From NCBI GenBank assembly GCA_027021335.1, contig JALUUO010000005.1:1-64000 (forward strand): a stretch of DNA of 64,000 nucleotides, written 5' to 3'. The stretch's first letter is position 1. The number at the start of each line of letters is the position of its first letter. The position numbers and the translations under genes are program-made. This document shows positions 1 to 9,214 of the stretch, piece by piece. This DNA comes from Nitrospirota bacterium (lineage in GTDB: Bacteria; Nitrospirota; Thermodesulfovibrionia; SZUA-242). The notes below the pieces were generated by a model. That model worked only from the letters and a program-made list of their open reading frames with translations, made no database searches and was not told the origin of the DNA.

Positions 1-109
1 CAGCGCCGCTGTTTGCCAGATAAATATCACAATTTTCATCAATCAACGCTCTCTTAATCGACGAAAGAACATCAGGTTCATCATCCACCAAAAGTATCGA
101 ATTTCTCAT
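1..109 (-). CDS. Response regulator receiver domain, partial (cut by window edge)
   Basis: Reading the minus strand from the ATG at 109 gives MRNSILLVDDEPDVLSSIKR, the acidic-pocket start of a CheY-like receiver domain. The ORF continues off the left edge, so neither the phosphoacceptor Asp nor any output domain is visible. A good Shine-Dalgarno (AAAGGAGA) lies about 8 nt before the ATG. It starts 23 bp after the stop of the HD-GYP regulator and is the fourth co-oriented gene of a kinase/regulator operon. It is absent from the ORF track because it is truncated. Confidence 0.85.
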   Translation of the reverse strand, partial: MRNSILLVDDEPDVLSSIKRALIDENCDIYLANSGA

Positions 110-132
110 TTTACCAGTCTCCTTTGTTTTTA

Positions 133-1467
133 TCAGCTTGCTTCGTTTCTAGCCCAGACAAAAACCCCACTACTGGACGGATCAAGCCGGTAATACCGTT
201 TCAATGCCTGAATATTCTTGTCGTCAAGCTTGGTGCCCTTTCTAAGCAGCAGAAGACCTGTGCCGCTGCGCGCATCTTTTGAAAGAATCATTCCGGGCTG
301 AAGATCCTTATCCGCCATCTCGACTTCAACCAGATCAAGTCTCGGCATACCGCCGGAATAGAGTTTTTTTACGGATTTTTCAATAAAAGGATAAACTTTT
401 GGATCAAACCTTCGGCCGAGTTCCTTCCTTGCTTTGCCCAGGGCGAACTCCACTGCATCATCATCCCAGTAATTGGAGATAGTTCTGTCAATGAAATCCG
501 CCATAGCTATGATCATAGCTCCGGCAGGAATCTCCTGCAAACCCTTCAATCTGTCAGGAAACCCCTCTCCATTGAACCACTCGTGGTGGTGCCTTACCAG
601 AATTCCGGCAGATCTTAAATCCTCTATTGAATCGATGGCTGTTTGGCCTCTGATCGGATGCAGCTTGTACTCAGCCAACTCTTCTAAATTCATTTGCTCG
701 GGATCTTTCTGAAGAAGCGAGTCTGATATACCTATTTTACCAATATCATGCAGCAACGCCGCCACGTTAATGTCCTCTATATCCTTATCCGGCAATTCCA
801 TCGCCTTGGCCACGTTGATGGCGATTTCAGCCACATTTTTTGAATGGCTTTGTGCTCTTTTGTCACGAAGCTCCATAAGTCCTGAAAATGCGGCGATGGA
901 ATTATCAAAATTCTTTTTAAGACTCTCATTAAGCCGGCCTAGTTCATTATTCTTTTTCTGTATTTCGATTGTCTGCTTCTGCACATCGTACTCGAGTTGT
1001 GCGTTCCAACGCTGTAACTGTTCATTCTGCTTTTTTACTGTTTCTGTAAGTTCCTGATTCTCCTTTTTAAGAAGGTATATGTCGACAGCCTCTTTTATGG
1101 ACCGAACAAGGTCCTCATCCGTCCATGGCTTTGTTATATACTTGTATGCGCCTCCCTTGTTTATCGCGTTTACGGCCACATTCACATCGGCATAGCCGGT
1201 AAGCACAATCCGCATAGCCTGCGGCGTTATATTTTTAGCCTTCTCAAGAAACTCAACCCCTGAAAGACCAGGCATCCTCTGATCTGAGACAATAAGCCCT
1301 ATGTTGCTGGTCTTCCGTAAAATTTCCAGGCCTTTTTCACCGGAATCAGCGGTTACAATACCAAAGGGCTCGTCCATAAACAGCCGTTTTAGAGACCTTA
1401 GTATATTCTCCTCATCATCAACAAAAAGCACCTGTACAGGTCTCTCGTTTTCCGGCTTATCATCCAT
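133..1467 (-). CDS. Response regulator with HD-GYP domain (RpfG-like)
   Basis: The protein has an N-terminal receiver domain with acidic residues at VDDEE and phosphoacceptor Asp62 (VSDQRMPG), then a coiled coil at about 130–185, an HD-GYP phosphodiesterase-type domain at about 185–365 (HDIGKIG, HHHEWFNGEGFP), and a C-terminal module of about 65 residues. HD-GYP proteins hydrolyse c-di-GMP. Here the GYP signature reads GFP and the preceding Asp-Gly reads Asn-Gly, so activity is likely but not certain. The ORF track begins at a TTG. I prefer the ATG at 1467 because AAGGAG sits 7 nt upstream, right after the previous stop. Its C-terminal module resembles the stand-alone protein at 21583–21885. 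Confidence 0.88.
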   Translation of the reverse strand: MDDKPENERPVQVLFVDDEENILRSLKRLFMDEPFGIVTADSGEKGLEILRKTSNIGLIVSDQRMPGLSGVEFLEKAKNITPQAMRIVLTGYADVNVAVNAINKGGAYKYITKPWTDEDLVRSIKEAVDIYLLKKENQELTETVKKQNEQLQRWNAQLEYDVQKQTIEIQKKNNELGRLNESLKKNFDNSIAAFSGLMELRDKRAQSHSKNVAEIAINVAKAMELPDKDIEDINVAALLHDIGKIGISDSLLQKDPEQMNLEELAEYKLHPIRGQTAIDSIEDLRSAGILVRHHHEWFNGEGFPDRLKGLQEIPAGAMIIAMADFIDRTISNYWDDDAVEFALGKARKELGRRFDPKVYPFIEKSVKKLYSGGMPRLDLVEVEMADKDLQPGMILSKDARSGTGLLLLRKGTKLDDKNIQALKRYYRLDPSSSGVFVWARNEAS

Positions 1468-1478
1468 TCTATTTCTCC

Positions 1479-2300
1479 TTAACAACGTTCACAAAAAACC
1501 AGGATAACTCCTTCTTGTCCGTCGTCGTGTTTCATCAAAATACCCTTGATTTCAACCTCGGTTCCTGCTATCTCAAGTTTTCCTGAGAGATGTTTCTCTT
1601 CACCAACCCTTTCGATAAAATCATTCATCTCTTTTGTGAAAGCATTAATCCTGTCATTGCCGATTATACTTGGCTGGTCCCGGCTTAGCAGTTCTATGCC
1701 CTTCCGGTTACACTGGACGATCAAACCATCTGAATCTATACCTACCACGGCAATCGGAAGGGCGTCAAGGATGTTCTGGGAACGGGCGAGAACCTTGTTC
1801 TGAAACATAAGTTCCGAAGTTCTATCCAAAACCATCTTTTCGAGATTATTATTTAATTTTTCCAGCTCAATATTTCTTTCGGCAATATCTCTGGTAAGCT
1901 GCTGATTTTTCTGAGCGAGAAAATACCGTTCAATTGCATTTGATATTGTGCCTTTCAGTTCATCATCGTTCCATGGCTTTGGGATGAACTTATATATTCG
2001 ACCTTCGTTTATGGCCGAGACCACTGCTCCGGTGTCGGCATATCCAGATAGCACGATTCTTACAGTATCAGGCCAACGCTCATAGACTTTTCGTAGAAAG
2101 TCCACCCCGTTTATCCCGGGCATTCGATAGTCTGATATCACCAGGTGAATAAGCGGCTCTTTTTCAAGAATATCCAGTCCTTTTTCTCCAGATGTAACTG
2201 TAATGATCTCGTAGTCTTCATCAAGAAAAACCCGTTCCAGGGACTTAAGAACATTTTTCTCGTCATCTACAAAAAGAATCCTCACCCGTTCTTCCATCAT
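1479..2300 (-). CDS. Response regulator with C-terminal PAS domain
   Basis: A receiver domain (residues 1–120, VDDEK, phosphoacceptor Asp57 in ISDYRMPG, conserved Lys in PKPW) is followed by a coiled coil (about 120–180) and a PAS-like domain (about 180–270, DALPIAVVGIDSDGLIV). No enzymatic or DNA-binding output is visible, so it probably relays or modulates signals from the kinase encoded 13 bp upstream. Its receiver is very similar to that of the next gene, suggesting duplication. An AAGGAAATAC site precedes the ATG. It belongs to the minus-strand operon kinase, REC-PAS, REC-HD-GYP, REC. Confidence 0.85.
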   Translation of the reverse strand: MMEERVRILFVDDEKNVLKSLERVFLDEDYEIITVTSGEKGLDILEKEPLIHLVISDYRMPGINGVDFLRKVYERWPDTVRIVLSGYADTGAVVSAINEGRIYKFIPKPWNDDELKGTISNAIERYFLAQKNQQLTRDIAERNIELEKLNNNLEKMVLDRTSELMFQNKVLARSQNILDALPIAVVGIDSDGLIVQCNRKGIELLSRDQPSIIGNDRINAFTKEMNDFIERVGEEKHLSGKLEIAGTEVEIKGILMKHDDGQEGVILVFCERC

Positions 2301-2313
2301 GTATTTCCTTCCC

Positions 2314-5268
2314 TTATTCGTCCTTAACCGGCAGTCTCACAGTAAACGTTGTGCCTGCTCCAACCTCACTTTCGACAAAAATATCGCCGTCATGTTTTTT
2401 AACGATGTCATAGGTGATACTAAGGCCCAACCCCGTCCCTTTGCCAACTTCCTTTGTGGTGAAAAAAGGCTCAAATATTTTATTTAACTCGTCATTCGGA
2501 ATTCCGTGGCCGGTGTCCGAGACAGATGCAAAAATAAAACCGTCCTCTTGCCAGGTCTTTATTGTTATATTTCCATGTTTTTCTATTGCGTGAGCTGCGT
2601 TTACAAGGAGATTCATGAAGACCTGGTTAAGCTGTTGCGGGTAACACTTGATGGGAGTAAGTTCGCCATACTCTTTGGTTAGTCTGGCTTTGTACTTCAA
2701 CTCGTTCCATACAATGGTTATAGTACTCTCAATGCACTCGTTTATATCCACATACTTCTTTTCTGCTTCGTCCACTCTGGAAAAGCTTTTAAGATTCTGT
2801 ACTATTATCCTTACCCTGTCAGCTCCATCAAGGGATTCATTTATCAGATCTTTTATATCCTTCACTATATAATCAAGTTTAAGTTTTTTCCTGACGCCAT
2901 TTAACTCTTCAATTTTTTCTACGGCTTTAAGCGACTCCAATGCCCCTGACTGGACGTCTATGAACTCGACCAACCTATTCACATATTTATCCAGGGTACC
3001 TATGTTGCTCGATATGAAGCCCATGGGATTATTGATTTCATGCGCAACACCTGCTGCCAGCTGGCCGATAGAAGCCATCTTATCCTGTTGCAGAATCTGG
3101 GTCTGCGTAGCTTTGAGTTTTTCGTAGGCATCTTCGAGCTCCTTATTTTTTGACTCAAGAATATTCATCATATTATTAAATTGATCGCCTAGTTGGTATA
3201 TTGGATCAAAGTCGGCCTGCCTCAACTCAGGTTTCGCATACCTGACACTGAAATCTTTTTCACCCGCAACCTGTTGTATCAGAAAGGATATTTCACTAAG
3301 AGCCTTTTGAAGTTTTTCCCTGTTTTTATCTGTTGCGATATTTTTCTGTTCAAGTTCCTCCATTACAAGTTTCAACTTTGTGGAATCATGAATGGTTATC
3401 ACAGTGCCGGAGAGCTCATAACCAGCGGACTTTGTATAAGGATATGACTTAAATACAAACCACTTTCCCGTATTTTCGTGAAAAATTTCGGTCCCCTGCG
3501 GGTTGAAGACATCCGGATTCATTCCATGTTCACGAAACAACCGTTCCCATTGCTTACCAAGAATATTATCGTATGTTTTCCCTATGAAACTTTTCACGGC
3601 ATTATTAAACCTTTTTATTCTGCCATCGCCGTCTACAAGAACAACCATATCGCCCATAGAGTCCATGGTTCGCTCCCATTCTCCCTTGGCGATCTCGACA
3701 TGTTTGAATAACGCATACAACTCCTCATGTTTTTCGTTAAGCTCTGCCTGTTGTGCCCGAAGCTTATTTTCGATCCGTTTATGTTCAGTTATATCATGCG
3801 CAATCATCACAGCGCCAAAGTAGGCATCCCCCTTTTTTATGGATGAAGCCGTAATCTCGAAGTCCATGTTTTTGTAATTTATTTCACTGCGATGCAGTGT
3901 TTTGTTTCCTTCTTTGAATTCCTGGAGGAGCTTCTGAACTTTCTTGAGTGTGGACCCCTTATGGAAATGTACAACCGATTTGCCTGCAACATCTGAAGTT
4001 TTTACTCCAAAAAGATCTTCGGCATATTTGTTTAGGATTACAACATTGTCGTTTCCATCAGAAAGAGCGATAGCGTCATTAATACCGTTTATTAACGACT
4101 CAAGGCGGGATTTGTCTGTGAGCACTTCGCGCCGGGACTCTACGATGTGAGCAGCCATCTTGTTAAAAGAATCGGCAAGTTCCCCGATTTCGTCTTTTGA
4201 GTCTACTGGGACACGAACAGAAAAATCTCCATGGACGAGATTTTGTGTAAGCCGGGAAAGGGTAACCACTGGATTTATAATTTTTTTAGCAAAGAAGTAA
4301 GCAAGTAGAAATGCAAGGAACTCGATGATTACTCCGAACAAGGCAGTACGGTTTCTTAACACCATAACAGGCGCGAATGCCTCTTTCTTGCCAACCTCAA
4401 CCAGCAGAGTCCAGCCTGTGCCGGACAGGCACATGGATGCGCCTATCACCTCATCGCCGCTGTGATTCCTGTAAAACGATGTGATTTCCCTACCAGCGCC
4501 GCACTCACGCACAGGTAATGTATCAACCCTTTGTTTCATGACTTCACCGCCGGCCCATGAAGGTGTGACCAGAAGCTTTTCCTTGTTTACAAGGTAGATG
4601 TCAAGGGTTTTCCCCCTACCGTGATTGCCGCTCATCGCGCCTTTTTCTATCTGATACTCTCCGGAGAGTATCTTATCCAGCTCACCGGTATCATAGTAAT
4701 TGACAATAACGCCCAGAAAAGCCTTGTTTTCTCTGCCCATGAGTGGCGCGGAGACGGCAATCTTGTACGGACGTTCCGAACCGGCAAAGTGCGGCGAATC
4801 ATGCACGTCACCCATGTAAATGCCTTTTCTGCCCTGCACAAAATATTCATCCCTTGACTCGTCCTTTCCGATCTCGCTCTCATCGGTCGCAGCGATCACC
4901 TTGCCGATCGAGTTGATAACCAGGATCAGATCAACAGTTTCGTCCAGGGGCATCTTGTTCAGCCTTAGATGTGAATTCAAGGATTTTTGAAGTTCCATAA
5001 AGCGCGAATTTTCCGCGTCATAATTCTGCATCGCCTCAACGGTATCAAGCATGAAACCGTCGGAGGAGAAATCCATGGCCCTGCCTTTGATATCTTCGAA
5101 AAAGCTGTAAATATGCCCCTCTTTGGCTTCCGCCACAAGAGCCATATGTTTAAGTGTATGCTCTTGTATCGCCGCTTTACCTGATGAGTAGCTCAGGTAG
5201 CCCAGCGTAATAATCGGAATAAAAACCAGAGCCAAAAAAGATGTTATAAATTTAGCCGTAAGTTTCAT
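2314..5268 (-). CDS. Membrane sensor histidine kinase (Cache-HAMP-PAS-PAS-HisKA-HATPase)
   Basis: This 984-residue sensor has a first membrane helix at about 7–29, a periplasmic Cache-like sensor region (about 35–305), a second helix (about 310–332), a HAMP linker (DEIGELADSFNKMA), two PAS domains (about 385–490 and 525–635), a coiled coil, and the kinase core. The phosphoacceptor is His743 (GVAHEINNP). The ATPase shows NLLVNAAHAI, DTGHGI and GTGLGL. It has no receiver domain, so it likely phosphorylates the three regulators encoded directly downstream. It is divergent from the kinase at 5439 across 170 bp. The ligand cannot be read from the sequence. Confidence 0.9.
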   Translation of the reverse strand: MKLTAKFITSFLALVFIPIITLGYLSYSSGKAAIQEHTLKHMALVAEAKEGHIYSFFEDIKGRAMDFSSDGFMLDTVEAMQNYDAENSRFMELQKSLNSHLRLNKMPLDETVDLILVINSIGKVIAATDESEIGKDESRDEYFVQGRKGIYMGDVHDSPHFAGSERPYKIAVSAPLMGRENKAFLGVIVNYYDTGELDKILSGEYQIEKGAMSGNHGRGKTLDIYLVNKEKLLVTPSWAGGEVMKQRVDTLPVRECGAGREITSFYRNHSGDEVIGASMCLSGTGWTLLVEVGKKEAFAPVMVLRNRTALFGVIIEFLAFLLAYFFAKKIINPVVTLSRLTQNLVHGDFSVRVPVDSKDEIGELADSFNKMAAHIVESRREVLTDKSRLESLINGINDAIALSDGNDNVVILNKYAEDLFGVKTSDVAGKSVVHFHKGSTLKKVQKLLQEFKEGNKTLHRSEINYKNMDFEITASSIKKGDAYFGAVMIAHDITEHKRIENKLRAQQAELNEKHEELYALFKHVEIAKGEWERTMDSMGDMVVLVDGDGRIKRFNNAVKSFIGKTYDNILGKQWERLFREHGMNPDVFNPQGTEIFHENTGKWFVFKSYPYTKSAGYELSGTVITIHDSTKLKLVMEELEQKNIATDKNREKLQKALSEISFLIQQVAGEKDFSVRYAKPELRQADFDPIYQLGDQFNNMMNILESKNKELEDAYEKLKATQTQILQQDKMASIGQLAAGVAHEINNPMGFISSNIGTLDKYVNRLVEFIDVQSGALESLKAVEKIEELNGVRKKLKLDYIVKDIKDLINESLDGADRVRIIVQNLKSFSRVDEAEKKYVDINECIESTITIVWNELKYKARLTKEYGELTPIKCYPQQLNQVFMNLLVNAAHAIEKHGNITIKTWQEDGFIFASVSDTGHGIPNDELNKIFEPFFTTKEVGKGTGLGLSITYDIVKKHDGDIFVESEVGAGTTFTVRLPVKDE

Positions 5269-5438
5269 GTCTATGCTTGAAAAAGATTCCGAACTCTATT
5301 TCTTCTAACTTATTTCTTCGGTTTATGATGGTCTTCCCTAAAGAATCGCCCACGTATGGCAGAAAAGAACAAGCAGAGTAATAACGAAATGTCAGCTATA
5401 CATTTATAAGTCCGGCAATAGCAGGCGCCAGAAACCCT

Positions 5439-7934
5439 ATGCTCACCTTCAGATCACTGACCACAAAATATATTTTAATAGGTCTTATCTTCTTAGGAAT
5501 TATTGGATCCTACATATCCATATCAACCTGGTTCACAAAGCAGATACAGGATGACGCAAGAAGAATAAACCTTGCCGGAACTGAAAGGATGCGCAGCTTT
5601 GAAATCGCATGGCTGATGAATGAGGCTGAAAGAGAGACGGACAAGGAACGGGTAAGTACTCTGAACTATTTCATATCAGAGAAAATCTTAGAATTCGAAG
5701 AGGCTCTCTACGCATTGAAGAATGGGAGTCCAAAGTATCGAGTCAACCCGCCAATACGAAAGGATGAACATGTGGTCTCTCAACTTAACAAGCTTATTGA
5801 GACATGGGAGGTTAGTATCAAACCACTGATTATGGAAGCCGTTAAAAAGGTTGAGCTTGAGCAAACATTTCCGCTTGAAGAATACAATCTTACTATTCTT
5901 AATTATGTTGATGACATTGACAGTTTTGTCGCCCATCTTTTAAGCGATTACGAAAGAGATTCGATCCGTTACAAACGTCTCCGCATCGGCGTAATGTTTT
6001 TATCTGTTATCTCATTTATTTTACTTCTGTTTTTTATAAGGCAGACTCTTGTCAAACCCGTCTTGCTCTTAAGAAATGCGGCAAAAGAGATCGAGAAAGG
6101 TAATTTTGGGGTGAGGGTCGATCCGGGAAGCAAGGATGAGATAGGAGAACTCGGCAATGCATTTAACAATATGGCCAGGACACTGAGATCCCTCTTCGAT
6201 GATAAAGCAAAGAGGATGGAGAGTATTGCCGTCCTTGCCTCATTTCCGGAAAAAAACCCTCACCCTGTACTGGAGTGCGATCATGACCTCAGAATTACCT
6301 ATATTAACCCGGTAGCGCTGAATTTTATAAAAGAGATGGGGATAAAAGGCACTGAAATCATGCCGGCCGATCTATCCGAAATAGTAAGAGCTTTAGAGGC
6401 AGAGGGGAAGGAAAGCACGTATGCTGAAGTGGATATAGGCTGTACTGTTCTAGGTGAGTATATCCACCTTATTTCCGAGAAGAAGGCCGTCAGGATCTAC
6501 GCCTATGATATTACTGAACGCAAACTGGCGGAAAAGGCGTTGAAGAAGCACAGTGAAGAGATGATGGCACTTGTTGATGCTTCTAACGTTATTGCCGCAG
6601 CATCTATTACGGACAACGTTTATGATGCCATATGTAATATAGTGGTTCGGAATTTCGAATTGAAGATGGCATGGCTGGGCTTTATTCAGGAAGAAAGCTA
6701 TGATGTAAAACCTGTTGCGCACGCAGGCTTTGAGGATGAATATTTATCCAGCATAACAGTTAGATGGGATGATTCTCCGGCAGGAATGGGGCCGACAGGT
6801 ATGGCTGTAAAAACAGAAAGTCCACAAGCGATGAATAGTATTACCACAGACCCCCTGTATGCTCCCTGGAAGGAGGAGGCAATGGATAGGGGTTACAAGT
6901 CTTCGATGGCTGTGCCGCTTCTGTCTTCAGAGCCTCACGTAATAGGTGTGCTTAATGTTTACAGCGATAAAGAGCAGTTCTTCACAAAAGACAGAATAAG
7001 CCTGTTCCAGGTCTTGGGCAATCAGATCGCCACCGCTATCGAGAATGTAAGACTGGTGGAAGGACTCGAGGAAAAGGTGAAGAAAAGGACTGCAGAACTT
7101 GAGCTGGCAAAAGTGGCTGCAGAAGCCGCAAACAGAACCAAAAGCGAGTTTTTGGCAAATATGTCGCACGAATTAAGAACGCCTCTTAACGCGATCATAG
7201 GTTTTTCCGATCTTATGCTTCAAGGTATAGCAGGCGAACTTTCAGAGAAACAGGTGAGATATATTAAAGATATATCCGAAGGCGGTGCTCACCTTCTTTC
7301 GGTGATAAATGATATTCTTGACCTAAGCAAAATAGAGGCTAAAAAACTACACATTAAACATTCCTCTGTGGATGTAAGAGAACTTATTGATAGAAGCCTT
7401 CTGTTTATCAGGGAAAAGGTTTTAAAGCAGAACCTGAAGGTAGAGGTGGAAGTGGACGAAGAAGTTGATTTTTTTGAAGGAGATCCCAAAAGGCTGAAAC
7501 AGGCTCTGATCAACCTGCTCAGCAATGCGGCTAAATTCACGCCTGACAATGGAACAATAAGTATAAGAGCCGGCATTGTTCACGGCCAGGAACTCCAGGC
7601 TCAACGAGACTTAAGAAACAAAGAAGATTTCATCCAGTTCAGTATCGAAGATACAGGTATCGGTATCTCTAAAGATAACCTTAGCAAGATTTTCAGACCC
7701 TTTGAACAGATTGAAAGTTCTTATAGTAAAAAATATAAGGGCACAGGGCTTGGTCTTGCCCTTTGTAAAAAAATCGTCGAGGCACATGGTGGCAAGATAT
7801 GGGCAGTAAGCGAACCCGGTAAAGGCAGTGAGTTTATTTTCAGGCTCCCTCTGAGGGGGATTGTAAGAAAAAAGGGAGATAATAATGGAAAAGATGATCC
7901 TAAAGGAGAAAACCCCAACTATTCTTATAGTTGA
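5439..7934 (+). CDS. Membrane sensor histidine kinase (PilJ/NarX-type sensor, HAMP, PAS, GAF)
   Basis: Two N-terminal helices (about 8–28 and 186–205) flank a four-helix periplasmic sensor containing [19 protein letters not shown], the type IV pili/NarX-like sensor signature. After these come HAMP ([14 protein letters not shown]), a PAS-like region (about 265–370), a GAF domain (about 385–550), HisKA with His577 ([10 protein letters not shown]) and an HATPase domain ([22 protein letters not shown]). The last 50 bp overlap the start of the next gene in another frame, indicating tight coupling with that regulator. No clear Shine-Dalgarno precedes the ATG, so the start is moderately certain. Confidence 0.9.
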   Translation: MLTFRSLTTKYILIGLIFLGIIGSYISISTWFTKQIQDDARRINLAGTERMRSFEIAWLMNEAERETDKERVSTLNYFISEKILEFEEALYALKNGSPKYRVNPPIRKDEHVVSQLNKLIETWEVSIKPLIMEAVKKVELEQTFPLEEYNLTILNYVDDIDSFVAHLLSDYERDSIRYKRLRIGVMFLSVISFILLLFFIRQTLVKPVLLLRNAAKEIEKGNFGVRVDPGSKDEIGELGNAFNNMARTLRSLFDDKAKRMESIAVLASFPEKNPHPVLECDHDLRITYINPVALNFIKEMGIKGTEIMPADLSEIVRALEAEGKESTYAEVDIGCTVLGEYIHLISEKKAVRIYAYDITERKLAEKALKKHSEEMMALVDASNVIAAASITDNVYDAICNIVVRNFELKMAWLGFIQEESYDVKPVAHAGFEDEYLSSITVRWDDSPAGMGPTGMAVKTESPQAMNSITTDPLYAPWKEEAMDRGYKSSMAVPLLSSEPHVIGVLNVYSDKEQFFTKDRISLFQVLGNQIATAIENVRLVEGLEEKVKKRTAELELAKVAAEAANRTKSEFLANMSHELRTPLNAIIGFSDLMLQGIAGELSEKQVRYIKDISEGGAHLLSVINDILDLSKIEAKKLHIKHSSVDVRELIDRSLLFIREKVLKQNLKVEVEVDEEVDFFEGDPKRLKQALINLLSNAAKFTPDNGTISIRAGIVHGQELQAQRDLRNKEDFIQFSIEDTGIGISKDNLSKIFRPFEQIESSYSKKYKGTGLGLALCKKIVEAHGGKIWAVSEPGKGSEFIFRLPLRGIVRKKGDNNGKDDPKGENPNYSYS

Positions 7935-9021
7935 TGATGAAGAAAAAAACGCAAATCTTTTTAAGGATTTTTGCGAAAACCTGGGGTATAGAACAATTAT
8001 TGCCGGTAATGGGCATGAAGCGGTGGAATACAGCTCCCTGCATATGCCGGACCTCATACTAATGGATGTGATGATGCCGGGTATGAACGGGTTTGATGCG
8101 ACAGAACGGATCAAAGCTCAAAAAAATACGGAACACATACCGATAATCATCTTAACAGCGCTTGATGAAAGAAGTGACAAGCTTACAGGCATATCAAAGG
8201 GAGCAAATGATTTTCTTATAAAACCGGTAGACCTAAAAGAGCTGTCATTGCGTATTAAAAACAATCTTAAAATAAAAGAATACCATGACTTCCTCGAAAA
8301 CCATAATGTAATCCTTGAAGCACAGGTTGCAACCAGAACAAAACACCTGCAGAAGGCGCTTGATCAGCTGGATGATGTGTACCGGAAAGTAAAAGAAGGA
8401 TATATTGAGACCGTTTACCGTCTGACACTTACCTCGGAGTACAAAGACGAAGATACCGGAGTTCATATACGAAGAGTCGGATTTTATACAAAAGAACTTG
8501 CTATCGCTATGGGTATGGATGCGGAATATACGGAAACCATAAATTACGCATCTCCTATGCATGATATCGGAAAGGTAGCTATACCTGACAATATTCTACT
8601 TAAAAAAGAGAGGCTGTCTCCTGAGGAGTTCGAAGTAATGAAGATACATACCACCATAGGTGCTAAAATACTTAGGGGGTCGACATCGCCTTACCTGAAA
8701 ATGTCTGAAGAAATAGCATTAAGTCACCATGAAAGGTGGGATGGAAGCGGGTATCCTGCCGGACTCAAAGGCGAAGAAATACCTATGTCAGGCAGAATAA
8801 TGAATATTGCCGACCAGTATGACGCACTTAGAAGCAAAAGACCTTATAAACCCGGGTTTGACCAGGACACTGTTGTAAGGATAATTACCGAGGGTGATGG
8901 AAGAACAGTGCCGGAACACTTTGATCCGCAAGTTCTCGATGCCTTTAAAAAATCAGCCGAAAAGTTCAGGGAGATTTACGACACTTACAGGGACGACTCT
9001 TATCCGGTTTATCCGCAGTAA
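7885..9021 (+). CDS. Response regulator with HD-GYP c-di-GMP phosphodiesterase domain
   Basis: A receiver domain (VDDEEK, phosphoacceptor Asp61 in LMDVMMPG, Lys in IKPVD) is joined by a coiled coil (about 135–180) to a canonical HD-GYP domain ([21 protein letters not shown]). All catalytic signature residues I can check are present, so c-di-GMP hydrolysis under phosphorylation control is expected. GGGAGATAATA gives a Shine-Dalgarno for the ATG, which lies inside the 3' end of the upstream kinase. The gene is convergent with the MopE-like gene and ends before a 30-bp palindrome. Confidence 0.92.
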   Translation: MEKMILKEKTPTILIVDDEEKNANLFKDFCENLGYRTIIAGNGHEAVEYSSLHMPDLILMDVMMPGMNGFDATERIKAQKNTEHIPIIILTALDERSDKLTGISKGANDFLIKPVDLKELSLRIKNNLKIKEYHDFLENHNVILEAQVATRTKHLQKALDQLDDVYRKVKEGYIETVYRLTLTSEYKDEDTGVHIRRVGFYTKELAIAMGMDAEYTETINYASPMHDIGKVAIPDNILLKKERLSPEEFEVMKIHTTIGAKILRGSTSPYLKMSEEIALSHHERWDGSGYPAGLKGEEIPMSGRIMNIADQYDALRSKRPYKPGFDQDTVVRIITEGDGRTVPEHFDPQVLDAFKKSAEKFREIYDTYRDDSYPVYPQ

Positions 9022-9077
9022 CTGTAAACTCGATATTTTCGGCGAACGATTCCGGGTCTCGCCCGATCTCCAAAATG

Positions 9078-9109
9078 TCCGGAACCAGAGGTTACGCTCT
9101 GATTCCGGA
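9078..9109. repeat. Inverted repeat / hairpin in convergent intergenic region
   Basis: TCCGGAA-CCAGAG, a six-base loop GTTACG, then CTCTGATTCCGGA form a 13-bp stem with one mismatch. No T-run follows. It lies between the plus-strand HD-GYP gene and the bidirectional terminator, and may help termination or protect the 3' end. Confidence 0.6.
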
Positions 9110-9148
9110 TAAACAGTCCAGGATGTCGTGCAACTAAAACCTGTACAA

Positions 9149-9178
9149 ATAAGGGGCAGACCATGGTCTGCCCCTTAT
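9149..9178. terminator. Perfect 30-bp palindrome, likely bidirectional terminator
   Basis: ATAAGGGGCAGACCATGGTC and its complement form a perfect palindrome between two convergent genes (7885–9021 plus, 9215–11629 minus). The GC-rich core sits in A/T-rich flanks. The T-runs are short (TTAT), so it is a plausible but not textbook terminator on both strands. Confidence 0.7.
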
Positions 9179-9214
9179 AAACTAACTGCCTTTTACCTGA
9201 TTATATAGTTATTA

